Source: Bacteroidales bacterium
Lineage (GTDB): Bacteria; Bacteroidota; Bacteroidia; Bacteroidales; UBA932
Direction: 5' to 3'
Assembly (NCBI GenBank): GCA_024401715.1
Contig: JAKSKO010000013.1
Coordinates: 1-42,693 of the forward strand
DNA length: 42,693 nucleotides
Each line of letters opens with the position of its first letter. Position 1 is the stretch's first letter. The position numbers were made by a program, and so were the translations under genes. Below, one piece after another: positions 15,262-24,307 of this stretch. The notes under the pieces are model-generated. The model had not been told where the DNA came from. It did not search any database and worked only from the letters and a program-made list of their open reading frames with translations.

Positions 15262-18200
15262 ATGAAGAAAATCGCCAGGAGAATAGGAATTGCGGCAGCG
15301 GTACTTATAGTTCTGCCAATCGTGTTGCTTGCAGCCTTGCTGTTTGCTCTTACCATACCTTCTGTGCAGCAGAAGGCGGTGACCGAGGCGGCACGCATAC
15401 TGTCAGACAAAACAGGCATTGAGGTGGCTGTAGGACACTTTTCCGTACGCCCGCCGTGCAACATCCTCCTTGGTGATGTGTTCGTAGGAGGCACTAAGAA
15501 TGACACTCTTGCATTCATCGGGCGTATGGATGCCCGTCTGGAGATCAAGGAACTTCCGGATTCCATAGCAGTAAACTTCCTGGACCTTAGGGATGTTGTG
15601 GCGCATACCGGAGACCTTATCCCGGCCGTTGAGATTGACGGCAGGATAGGCAGGCTGGCGGCAGGAGTGAAAAAAATCAACCCGCAGAACTTCTTTTTCC
15701 CTATAACAGACGGCGTTCTGGAAGATACCGATGTGTCTGTGAAACTGCTGGAGGGCGAAGAAACTGAAGATGCCCCTGCCGACACCAGTTCGATGGCCAT
15801 AGTCATTGACCTTCAGGAACTTTCCCTGAAGAATGTGGGATTCTCCCTGGAGCCTATGGGCCTCAGACTTGACATAGGCAAGGCCGGCACAAGCACACTT
15901 GTGGATCTGGGATCCATGTGCTTCACCGTCCACGACATAGATGTTGCGAACAGCACTTTCACCATGGGTGAACTCTCCGTTCCTGTGGAACGCCTGGCCG
16001 GAGACGCCATTGCAGACATAGGCAATAACCTCATCACTTCCGGGCATCTGTTTGCAAGTGTGCCGCAAATGGATGTGCAGGCCACACTCACAAACACCCG
16101 TTTCGACCTGGGGAAGATGCAGGTAAGTACTTCGGCAAAAGGTTCTTACGCAGGTACGGACATTTCTCTTATCGCAGAGTACGATATTGACAAGGAGATA
16201 TACAAGGCCGACGTTAACCTCAGCCGCACCGATATCGCCAAAATTCTTGAAATGTCCGGAGACGAAATAGTTGTGGCCGGCCATATCAAGGCATCCGGCA
16301 AGGGCATAAACCCGAGCGATGCCGGCATGGCGGCAGATCTGGAACTTCAGCTTGACAGCTGCCGATACAATAACATAGATGTATCGGGAATACAGCTTGC
16401 AGCGAATCTTGCCAAGGGCAGCGTCAGCGGCACGGTGGCATCACCTGTACATTATTGCGATACATCGGTAACTGCAGCGCTGCACCAGGAGAGCCATTTC
16501 AGCATAAACGACTTCCTTGGAGAGCTGCCGGGCATTGCCCTGGAAAGCCGCATAACGGGCCTTGATGCCAAAACAGGGGGCGACACCCTGAAACTGAGCA
16601 CCCTGAAGATAGATTTCAAGACAGACAAGGACATCTGCAGGGCAAACATAAACACGCCGGGAATAGACATTGCCGCAGGCATAGCCGCACACGCGCTGAA
16701 GATTCCCGAGCTGCTTCCGTCATTTGAAAACGGAATCACCCTGAACATGCTGGAGTCCCTGATAGCCACCATCCCAACTGCGGTTGCGGGCATCACCATA
16801 GAGCAGGACAACCCTCTGCGCGGTATGCTGCAAAAGCGTGGCCTGGATCTTAACAGTCTTTCGGCGTCACTTGCCAAAGCTGGCTCAACAGGAAATCTTA
16901 AAGTGGAGCTCAAGACTCCTGAGCTGAAGGGAGAGACGGAAATCCCGGCAATAAATGCAAAACTGGACGCAGACCTCAGGTGTGACGGCGAAGGCCTTAA
17001 GATGGACGGCAAGCTGAAACTTGCAGACCTTGTGTATGACGGCAAGAAACTGGGAGACAGGGCAATAGTTCTGAATGTAAGTCCGGACGCCGAAAATCCG
17101 GGACATCTTGTTGCCAATGCCACATTGGACGACATCCCTGTGGAAATTGCACAGGAGTTCGTGGAACTGCCGGAAGACATAAGCATACACGGAGACATAA
17201 GGGCGCGCGCAACAATAAGCGGCCTTCCGGAGAATGTGAACATCTTTGCCGCAGTGAAACCGGTGGGGGTTGGCGCAGAGTATAAACCATACAACGTCCC
17301 TATCAGCCTTGGTGAGGAGGAAATAACGCTGGAAGACAACAAGGTGAAACTGAACGGCCTTCGCATCATTGCAGCCGACAGCACCTATGTGGCTCTTGAC
17401 GGAGGCCTGGACCTGGGAACGATGATGCTGGACGTAGAGCTGAAATCGGACCGTTTCGAACCGGTGAAACTGCCTAAGGACGGACCTATTCCTGTATACG
17501 GCCAGCTTCTTGCAAACATAGACGGCCGCATCACCGGCCCTGTGGACAGCCTGCTTGCCAAAGTGGATATAGGCATTCTGCCACAGACAGATATCACCTA
17601 CCCTATAGACGCCAAAAACCTTGCACAGGTGAATCCTGTGGGAACAGTGAAAGTGGGCTTCAACCCGCAGACCGGTCTGGATCTGGGAGGACAGATAGAT
17701 GTTCCGAAGGGAAGAATCTTCTTCTCGCCTAAGTTCTATCCTATGATGCCTTTCATCGTGGACAAGGGCAGCTGCATAAAATTCAACGGTGGGATAGACA
17801 GCACCTTCGTTGCCATTTCCGCCTCACAGGGCGCGAAATCAACATACAAGCCGGCGGGAGAGGTTTCCAGAAAGGTAGACTTCATAACCGGCGTGAAGGT
17901 GGAAGGCACGCTGGACAAAATTGACATAGGATTTTTCCTTGACGCCCCTAAGGACGCGGAGATAAGGAAGGAGCTTGCGGAAATGGAGGAGGAAAGCCGC
18001 GAGGGCCTGGCTGCCGTTCTTCTGGCCACGGGAATGTACGCATCGGAGAGCAATGAAGCCGCACAGATGGAAGGTTATGCCCTATCCAGCATCGTGCAAT
18101 CCAAGCTGAACGCCGCTGTATCCAATAAATTGGGCAACAAGATAAACCTGGATTTCGGCGTTGCCAAGGGTAAACACGGCATGGGCACCGAAACCACAGA

Positions 18201-19761
18201 CTACACCCTGAATCTCTCCAAATCATTCTTCAACAACAGACTTAACGTGATGCTGGGCGGCAGCGTATCGGACAATGTGGAGGTGAACAGAAACTCTGCA
18301 TCTTTCATCAACAACCTGGCGGCAGAATACAAGCTGGACACCCTGGGAAGGCTTAGGGCAAGGATTTTCAGCATGAAGGACTACAATAACATTATTGACG
18401 GAGAGCTGATGAAATCCGGCGCCGGCGTCCTTTATGAAAGAACTTTCTCCTCCGGACTGGACAGCCTGGACCGCGATCTTAACCTTAAGGCGGAAGGCAA
18501 CATAGTGTACCGAAGCAACAACCAGTTGGGCCCGGACGCAGCAGTGTCACTGGCAAAAGACAACCTGTTCAAGCGTGGGGACATTTTCACCACCAAGATA
18601 AGGGGTGCATACTACTGGAACATGGACAAGAGAATGAAGGAAGATCCTGTGCGAAACGACACATACCTTCTGGGAGCCGATCTTTCACTAAGTTTCCCTT
18701 ATCTGCAGCTGGGCAAAGGTTCGCTGAAGTACATCGGCCAGACACTGTACCGCCTGGGTTATCTGAACGAGAATATTTCCGGAACCTACAGCATGCACAA
18801 GCTGTACGGAGGTCTGGACTACAGCCTGCGCCAGAACAAATACATCACCCACAGCTTCTCCCCTGCATATCTGTCCGTCGTCCTGGCAGACAATATGCCG
18901 GATAAACTCCCGGCGCATCTTACATTCAACGACCTCATGAAGCTGTTTGCAAGCAACGAATTCATTCCGTCCACCAGCTATTCATTCAGCTATAACAACT
19001 ACAGGAACAAGAATCTGCGTGTGAACACGGCCCTGGACATAAAGGTGAAAGAATCCGCCAACCTGATTTCAGGCATTATGGCAGCCTGCGGGCAGGATTT
19101 CAACAAGAAGGGCAAAACCATTCTCGGTGTTGACTATGACCAGTTCGTGAAAATCCACTTCGAGCTAAGGAACAAGTTCACCCTCGCAGACAGGATTGAG
19201 CTGGCAACAAGGGCGTTGGCCGGAGCGGTGATCACCTATGGCAACAGCGTGGTTTCCCCAGCGTCGGAAGGATATTCGATAGGCGGTCCCAACAGCATTC
19301 GCGCATTCCCGCCGCGAAGCCTGGGCCCTGGCAACTTCAACAACCAGAACTACAGTGCGCAGGTTTTCCACACCGGCGACATCAAACTTGAGATGAATGC
19401 AGAGTTGCGCTTCCCTATTTTCTGGAAAATAAACGGAGCGGTGTTCGTGGATGCCGGCAACGTATGGACCCAGAGGAGCCTGAGGGACTATATACCGGCC
19501 GAAGATATAGAAGCCATAATGAAAGCCTTCAACCTTACACGTCTGTATGACAGCCAGATTGAAGCCTCAACTTTCCTTAATCAGATAGCCCTTGGAACGG
19601 GAGCCGGACTTAGGCTGGACTACGAATCCATTGTGATACGTCTGGACCTTGGCATTGCTATCCATGCACCGTTCGACACCGGGCGCCGCGGCTACTACAA
19701 CATCCCTAATCTATGGAGAGACGGCATGTGCCTGAACTTCGGCATAGGCTATCCGTTCTAG
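15262..19761 (+). CDS. tamB: TamB-TamL single-chain fusion: inner-membrane-anchored TamB joined to an Omp85 barrel
   Basis: TamB-family proteins bridge the periplasm, moving lipids and assisting outer-membrane assembly, and normally work with a separate Omp85 barrel (TamA/TamL). Here residues 9-31 are an uncleaved anchor and about 35-1060 are AsmA/TamB-like beta repeats. These include the conserved late TamB region (GGQIDVPKGRIFFSPKFYP, and the VMLGGSV segment with NRNSASFINN). The point where TamB usually ends (SGAGVLYERTFSSGLDSLD) runs on without a stop into about 430 residues that look like a full Omp85/TamL barrel. That part starts at ALAKDN-type strand AAVSLAKDNLFKRGD, carries the L6-loop motif SIGGPNSIRAFPPRSLGPG (near residue 1338) and DAGNVW, and ends GIGYPF. 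I see no POTRA repeats between them. The TamB part is shorter than usual. The stop shares CTAG with the convergent gene. Confidence 0.88.
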   Translation: MKKIARRIGIAAAVLIVLPIVLLAALLFALTIPSVQQKAVTEAARILSDKTGIEVAVGHFSVRPPCNILLGDVFVGGTKNDTLAFIGRMDARLEIKELPDSIAVNFLDLRDVVAHTGDLIPAVEIDGRIGRLAAGVKKINPQNFFFPITDGVLEDTDVSVKLLEGEETEDAPADTSSMAIVIDLQELSLKNVGFSLEPMGLRLDIGKAGTSTLVDLGSMCFTVHDIDVANSTFTMGELSVPVERLAGDAIADIGNNLITSGHLFASVPQMDVQATLTNTRFDLGKMQVSTSAKGSYAGTDISLIAEYDIDKEIYKADVNLSRTDIAKILEMSGDEIVVAGHIKASGKGINPSDAGMAADLELQLDSCRYNNIDVSGIQLAANLAKGSVSGTVASPVHYCDTSVTAALHQESHFSINDFLGELPGIALESRITGLDAKTGGDTLKLSTLKIDFKTDKDICRANINTPGIDIAAGIAAHALKIPELLPSFENGITLNMLESLIATIPTAVAGITIEQDNPLRGMLQKRGLDLNSLSASLAKAGSTGNLKVELKTPELKGETEIPAINAKLDADLRCDGEGLKMDGKLKLADLVYDGKKLGDRAIVLNVSPDAENPGHLVANATLDDIPVEIAQEFVELPEDISIHGDIRARATISGLPENVNIFAAVKPVGVGAEYKPYNVPISLGEEEITLEDNKVKLNGLRIIAADSTYVALDGGLDLGTMMLDVELKSDRFEPVKLPKDGPIPVYGQLLANIDGRITGPVDSLLAKVDIGILPQTDITYPIDAKNLAQVNPVGTVKVGFNPQTGLDLGGQIDVPKGRIFFSPKFYPMMPFIVDKGSCIKFNGGIDSTFVAISASQGAKSTYKPAGEVSRKVDFITGVKVEGTLDKIDIGFFLDAPKDAEIRKELAEMEEESREGLAAVLLATGMYASESNEAAQMEGYALSSIVQSKLNAAVSNKLGNKINLDFGVAKGKHGMGTETTDYTLNLSKSFFNNRLNVMLGGSVSDNVEVNRNSASFINNLAAEYKLDTLGRLRARIFSMKDYNNIIDGELMKSGAGVLYERTFSSGLDSLDRDLNLKAEGNIVYRSNNQLGPDAAVSLAKDNLFKRGDIFTTKIRGAYYWNMDKRMKEDPVRNDTYLLGADLSLSFPYLQLGKGSLKYIGQTLYRLGYLNENISGTYSMHKLYGGLDYSLRQNKYITHSFSPAYLSVVLADNMPDKLPAHLTFNDLMKLFASNEFIPSTSYSFSYNNYRNKNLRVNTALDIKVKESANLISGIMAACGQDFNKKGKTILGVDYDQFVKIHFELRNKFTLADRIELATRALAGAVITYGNSVVSPASEGYSIGGPNSIRAFPPRSLGPGNFNNQNYSAQVFHTGDIKLEMNAELRFPIFWKINGAVFVDAGNVWTQRSLRDYIPAEDIEAIMKAFNLTRLYDSQIEASTFLNQIALGTGAGLRLDYESIVIRLDLGIAIHAPFDTGRRGYYNIPNLWRDGMCLNFGIGYPF

Positions 19762-21521
19762 AATACGTATTTCACTCCAAGGAGCATGGCCCTGTGGTTA
19801 GGTTTGGTGGAGACAAGCTTCAGATAGTTCATATCGGCATTCCAGGTCTCCTCATATACTTCCTTGTCCACAATATCCTTGAACTCGGCATAGAGTTCAA
19901 GCCCGGCCGTCACAATCTGTGAGAAGCGCAGATTGGCCAGCACATCCTCCCCTTTCATATTGTAGGCCGAATGTTTGGCACTGACGTATACCAGGGAAGA
20001 TGAAAGTTTGGTGGTCTTGGTGAGGAATACGTCCACTATTGTTCCAAGTTCGTAGTTGAAGTCGTTCTTGTCCACCTTGGCATTCTTCCAGTAGGTGTCA
20101 TAGTTGAAGCCGGCCCAGATATCGGCCTTCACACTGCTGCCGTCTATCTTCAGGTCCAGCTTGGTACCGAAGGAGTTCTGCCTCTTGCTATTCACCCATG
20201 TGTACAGCGTTTTCACCATAGGGTCTGTGATATCCTTTGATTTTTCCAGGTCAATCACCTTCTCCGCCGTATTGCGCTTGTCGCGGTAGTTGATATCAAG
20301 TCTGGTCTCAAAAATGCCTTTCTTATAGCTGTAGGACAGGTTCACCTTGTCTGTGAGTTCCGGCAGCAATCCCGGGTTACCAATGAAATACTCTCCCTCC
20401 GATTTTCCTATCATAAGGGTTGGGCACAGCTTTTTGTAGTCCGGACGCGAAATGCTTCTTCCATAATCCACTGTTACGCGATGAAAGTCATTGATACGGT
20501 ATGTTATGCCGGCGCTTAGAAGATTTCTTGCATCAACCTTGTCAAACAGGCTCTTCGCTTCACCTGGCTTTTGGATATCCTCCAGTTTGTTCAGCATAGC
20601 ATGCCAGTACACCTGAACCCTTTCTTTTACGAAGAAATCAAACTTTCCCAAAGTATATGTGAGATTGACATAAGGTTCTGTGGACAGGGCGCTATAAAAA
20701 TAGGACTGCCTGTATTGTGTGGAATCCCGCCATTCCCCGTTCACATAGTTCTCTGCAGCATAGGCATCAATATCCTGGTTCGTAACGAAATCGGTTCCGG
20801 CCTTCAATTTCAGATTGTCCGAGCCAAGTCTGAAAGCGTCTTCATAGAAAACGGACAAGTTGGAATTGAAAGCATTCAAACTGCTGTATGTGGCGTAGTT
20901 CTTGTCTCTGGAATAAAAATTACCGAAAGTAACCCTCCTGTTGGATTCCGATTTCAGGTTGGAGGCACTGGACGCGGTAACACCCAGACGTGCCCCCGGT
21001 CTTGAATCAAAGCCGTGCACATATGACGTACTAAAGACAAAATTATGGACATTGGCATATAATGTATCCTTCTGCGTGCCTTCGGTACCCGTTGCGGAAT
21101 TGCTGGTATATCTCTCCGAATTAAGAAGGGACTTCTCATCAGTGCTGTTATAAGAATATGACACACTGGCATCCAGCACATTTAGAGGGTCGAACTTATA
21201 GCCGAAATCCAGATTTGCCCCGGCTTTGAATTTACGCGGATCAATGGTCTTGCTCTCCCCTTTATAATATTGGTCCTTTTCCTTTTTAGCGTCAAGAATG
21301 GATGTCACCTGTGATGACGGCAGGAAACTGTGACCGAAATTCAGCCCGGATCCCACATAGAAATTATTGCTGTTGTACTTCAGCTTCACATCGGCATTTT
21401 CGTTGTTGCTTTTCAAGAAGTTCCATGCACCATCGGCATTAACGCTGCCGCTCCACTGTGCAAATGCGCTTGTAAGATTTAGGCTTAGCAGAAGGACTGC
21501 TGCTATACGGTAAAATTTCAT
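19758..21521 (-). CDS. Outer-membrane receptor-like beta-barrel protein without a plug domain
   Basis: After a signal peptide (residues 1-21, AFAQ) come long stretches of beta strand. The segment DYGRSISRPDYKKLCPTLM, followed by FIGNPGLLPELTDKVNLSYSY, is characteristic of the barrel of TonB-dependent receptors and of the plugless 'outer membrane beta-barrel family' of Bacteroidota. The end KYVF is the C-terminal barrel signature. At 587 residues it lacks the roughly 150-residue plug and any TonB box I can see, so active transport is doubtful. It begins 18 bases after the UshA-like gene on the same strand and is likely co-transcribed. It is convergent with the TamB fusion, the two stop codons overlapping in CTAG. 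Confidence 0.82.
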   Translation of the reverse strand: MKFYRIAAVLLLSLNLTSAFAQWSGSVNADGAWNFLKSNNENADVKLKYNSNNFYVGSGLNFGHSFLPSSQVTSILDAKKEKDQYYKGESKTIDPRKFKAGANLDFGYKFDPLNVLDASVSYSYNSTDEKSLLNSERYTSNSATGTEGTQKDTLYANVHNFVFSTSYVHGFDSRPGARLGVTASSASNLKSESNRRVTFGNFYSRDKNYATYSSLNAFNSNLSVFYEDAFRLGSDNLKLKAGTDFVTNQDIDAYAAENYVNGEWRDSTQYRQSYFYSALSTEPYVNLTYTLGKFDFFVKERVQVYWHAMLNKLEDIQKPGEAKSLFDKVDARNLLSAGITYRINDFHRVTVDYGRSISRPDYKKLCPTLMIGKSEGEYFIGNPGLLPELTDKVNLSYSYKKGIFETRLDINYRDKRNTAEKVIDLEKSKDITDPMVKTLYTWVNSKRQNSFGTKLDLKIDGSSVKADIWAGFNYDTYWKNAKVDKNDFNYELGTIVDVFLTKTTKLSSSLVYVSAKHSAYNMKGEDVLANLRFSQIVTAGLELYAEFKDIVDKEVYEETWNADMNYLKLVSTKPNHRAMLLGVKYVF

Positions 21522-21539
21522 TATTAAAATTCTTCTGTT

Positions 21540-23081
21540 TTATTCCGATATGATTATGCGGCCCTGAGGGTCTTTGTATGAGGCGCTGATATGCCCGTCA
21601 AGTTTCTCCCTTACATAATCCGGCACCAGCATGTAAACTAAGCCCATGGACGGGTTCAGAAGAGTAGGCTTGAATGACATCATTGTCTGGATATAATCGG
21701 GAGCAGCCACCTTGTATCTGCCATCCGGAGCCAGAGCCACCCATTCACCATCCTGCAGCACCTGCGCGCTCTGGATTCTTGGTTTTGCACCCAATTTCAC
21801 CGAAACCCTTATGCCGGCAAGCTGAAGGAAGTCTCCGCTTTCCGCAGGAAGGGCATTGAAGCCCTTTTCCAGAACCTCCAGAATCTGTTTTCCCGTCAAT
21901 TCCATCAGACACAGCTGGTTATCATACGGGATAACATTAATCATATCGCCATTTGTCACCCTGCCTTCCGGGATATCGGCACGCATTCCACCGCCGTTGA
22001 AAAACGATATCTGTGCATCCGCGATGGCAGCAATGGCGTCACAGATGAAATTGCCTATACCAGTCTCCTGAGTGCGGACTATTCTTTTGCCATCGGCATC
22101 TTTAATTGGCAGCCTGCACTCGGATTCCGCACATACGCGGCTTGTGAAGTCTTCAAAATGTTTCTTGGCAGCGGCAACGGCAGCGGCGACACTTGCGCTC
22201 TCGTGTGATATATTCTCTGCCGGGATAAGTGTTGTGGAGAATTTGCCGTCCTTTGAAATATGCAACTTGCCAACATTCACCACGGCGGTTCCAGTCTGCG
22301 TTAAGGGCGTCGGAATCTGTTTGATATCCGGAACCATATTGCATTCAACAACGGAATGGGAATGTCCGTCAAGCACCACATCTATGCCTGTGGTGTTCCG
22401 GATAAGGTCCACAGATGTGAAATATTCGCCCTCCTCTCCAAGATGGGCAAGCGCCACCACGTAGTCCGCACCCTCCGCGCGGGCCTTGTTCACGGATTCC
22501 TGAACCAGGGAGGCAAGAGTGTCTTCGCATATATCATACAGCTGATTGCCGTCCCTGTCATAAAACGAATAGCTTTCGCCATAGAGAGTTTCGGGAGTGA
22601 GCACACCTATGAAGGCAAGCTTCTTCCTTCCCATCTTTTTGATGGTGTACGGGGCGAAGTATGGCTGAAGTTTGTCCATGCTGCGGAAATTTGCGCAAAC
22701 AACCTGCGCATCCAGTGACGACAGCACCTCCATAAGACGCGGAACTCCATAATCAAACTCGTGGTTGCCCAGGGTAATCACATCATATCGGGCTGTATTG
22801 AGAATGGAAATGATATCTGCACCTCTGGAAAGGGAGCCTACCATTCCTCCCTGCATGAAATCTCCGGAGCTAACCAGAGCAACATAGGCGGTGTCCGCAG
22901 CAGCAATAGCATCGCGCAAGCCGGCAATCTTGGTGTAGCCGTCAACAGCACAGTGCACATCGTTGTCGTATATTATGACGATGGGGCGGTCATCCCCCTC
23001 CGAAGGATTATTCTTGTTACATGATATCAGCGCGGCCGATAAGATAAATCCATAAAAAAAGAATCTTGAAATCTTTGCCAT
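21540..23081 (-). CDS. Lipoprotein 5'-nucleotidase/cyclic phosphodiesterase (UshA-like)
   Basis: A periplasmic or surface nucleotidase that would release phosphate and nucleosides from nucleotides. The lipobox is LISC (Cys21). The metallophosphatase domain holds DNDVHCAVDG, SSGDFMQGG, TLGNHEFDYG, ALAHLGEEG and GHSHSVVECN, covering all dinuclear metal ligands. The C-terminal 5'-nucleotidase domain has ISFFNGGGMRADIPEG, INVIPYDNQL and the substrate-clamp region near FNALPAESGDFLQLAG. The length of 513 is normal. It leads a two-gene minus-strand operon with the outer-membrane barrel. A TATCTTTG element lies 25 bases upstream, back to back with an identical one for the divergent NagZ-like gene. 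Confidence 0.93.
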   Translation of the reverse strand: MAKISRFFFYGFILSAALISCNKNNPSEGDDRPIVIIYDNDVHCAVDGYTKIAGLRDAIAAADTAYVALVSSGDFMQGGMVGSLSRGADIISILNTARYDVITLGNHEFDYGVPRLMEVLSSLDAQVVCANFRSMDKLQPYFAPYTIKKMGRKKLAFIGVLTPETLYGESYSFYDRDGNQLYDICEDTLASLVQESVNKARAEGADYVVALAHLGEEGEYFTSVDLIRNTTGIDVVLDGHSHSVVECNMVPDIKQIPTPLTQTGTAVVNVGKLHISKDGKFSTTLIPAENISHESASVAAAVAAAKKHFEDFTSRVCAESECRLPIKDADGKRIVRTQETGIGNFICDAIAAIADAQISFFNGGGMRADIPEGRVTNGDMINVIPYDNQLCLMELTGKQILEVLEKGFNALPAESGDFLQLAGIRVSVKLGAKPRIQSAQVLQDGEWVALAPDGRYKVAAPDYIQTMMSFKPTLLNPSMGLVYMLVPDYVREKLDGHISASYKDPQGRIIISE

Positions 23082-23105
23082 ACCAATTAAAATTCAACGC
23101 TTGGA

Positions 23106-23113
23106 CAAAGATA
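23106..23113 (-). promoter_or_regulatory. -7 element (TATCTTTG) of the UshA-like operon
   Basis: The minus-strand TATCTTTG fits the consensus, 24 bases before the ATG at 23081. No clear upstream TTTG is seen. Confidence 0.55.
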
Positions 23114-23148
23114 CTGATATTGTTCGACATATGGCGGAAAATTATTTG

Positions 23149-23156
23149 TATCTTTG
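23149..23156 (+). promoter_or_regulatory. -7 element (TATCTTTG) of the nagZ-like operon
   Basis: Plus-strand TATCTTTG lies 23 bases before the chosen ATG (23180). Because it falls inside the longer reading frame that opens at 23066, it argues against any start upstream of about 23160. Confidence 0.55.
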
Positions 23157-23179
23157 TCTTTTGGATGAGAATGAAAGAT

Positions 23180-24286
23180 ATGAAATATAAACTCATACTC
23201 CCTGCAGTTTCCATTTTGTCCGCGCTGGCATGCACAAGCATCTCCCAAACTGAAGAGGAGATTGCCCAGAAGCAGATGGAAAGTATGATTTCCGCAATGA
23301 GCATACGGCAGAAAGTTGCCCAGCTTTTCATAGTTCGTCCTGAAAGCATACATGGCGCAGAGAGCACGGAAACTGCCGACAGCCTGGCAGAACTGCCACC
23401 CGTATGCGGATACTGCATATTCTCCCAGAATTTTTCCGGCCCCAGCCAGCTGGATTCCCTTGTAAAAGCAATAAAGCAACGCGACCCCCTCTCCCTTATC
23501 TGCATAGACGAGGAAGGCGGACGCGTGGCACGCATTGCCGGGAACATGGAATTTGACGTTCCGCGCTTTCCATCGATGAAGTTCATGGGCAGGCGCGGCC
23601 CCGATGCCGTTTACAACGCAGGCATCAGCATAGGCACATATCTGCGGGAATACGGGATAGACGTGGATTTCGCACCCGTTGCCGATGTAGACACCAATCC
23701 GGACAATCCCGTGATAGGTACAAGAGCCTTCAGCTCCGATCCCCGGCAGGCAGGAGAACTTATGATGAAGTTCCTGGAAGGCCTGAACGCAGCCGGCACA
23801 ATAGGTTGTCTGAAACACTTCCCCGGACACGGAGACACTGCCACGGACAGCCACCTGGGCATAGCCGCAAGCAACAAGACATGGGAAGAGATGCTCTCCT
23901 GCGAGATTATCCCTTTCAAGAAAGGCATAGAAGCCGGAGCCAGAATGATAATGATAGGTCACATCACCACCCCTGAAGTTTCCGGTGACAATCTGCCCGC
24001 AACCCTTTCAAAGACCCTTATAGACGGCAAACTGCGCACAGAACTTGGCTTTGACGGCATAGTGATTACCGACGCCATGGAAATGGAGGCCATAACGCAG
24101 ATGTTCACATCGGCCCGGTCCGCAGTCATGGCCATTGAGGCAGGCGCAGACATAGTGCTTATGCCCAAGGACTTTGAAGAGGCATACTCCGGTCTGCTGG
24201 ATGCCGTGGAAAGCGGCAGGATACCGGTGGAGAGAATAGACGCCAGCCTAAGGCGCATCCTTAAATTGAAATCATCCCTACATTAA
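23180..24286 (+). CDS. nagZ: Lipoprotein GH3 beta-N-acetylglucosaminidase, NagZ-like
   Basis: NagZ-type enzymes remove GlcNAc from muropeptides or related glycans. The catalytic loop KHFPGHGDTATDSHLG (K212 onwards) carries the Asp-His dyad special to NagZ enzymes. DEEGGRVARI, DFAPVADVDTNPDNPVIGTRAF and FDGIVITDAMEMEAI, with the nucleophile Asp in TDAM, are all present. Only the catalytic domain is present (368 residues), unlike BglX-type GH3 proteins. I choose the ATG at 23180, since it opens a lipoprotein signal (lipobox ALAC, Cys18); the longer frame to 23066 crosses the promoter. As a lipoprotein it would act outside the cytoplasm, unlike cytoplasmic E. coli NagZ. The DUF1295 gene follows after 21 bases. 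Confidence 0.9.
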   Translation: MKYKLILPAVSILSALACTSISQTEEEIAQKQMESMISAMSIRQKVAQLFIVRPESIHGAESTETADSLAELPPVCGYCIFSQNFSGPSQLDSLVKAIKQRDPLSLICIDEEGGRVARIAGNMEFDVPRFPSMKFMGRRGPDAVYNAGISIGTYLREYGIDVDFAPVADVDTNPDNPVIGTRAFSSDPRQAGELMMKFLEGLNAAGTIGCLKHFPGHGDTATDSHLGIAASNKTWEEMLSCEIIPFKKGIEAGARMIMIGHITTPEVSGDNLPATLSKTLIDGKLRTELGFDGIVITDAMEMEAITQMFTSARSAVMAIEAGADIVLMPKDFEEAYSGLLDAVESGRIPVERIDASLRRILKLKSSLH

Positions 24287-24307
24287 TACACAACTTAACT
24301 GAAATTT

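Noticed and set aside
16452..17384. A 310-codon minus-strand frame within the TamB gene
   Set aside because: Ser- and Arg-rich shadow of the TamB repeats with no recognisable domain; the plus strand is clearly coding throughout.
23066..23179. N-terminal extension of the NagZ-like protein
   Set aside because: It crosses a TATCTTTG promoter element, overlaps the divergent gene's start, and hides a perfect lipoprotein signal beginning at 23180.
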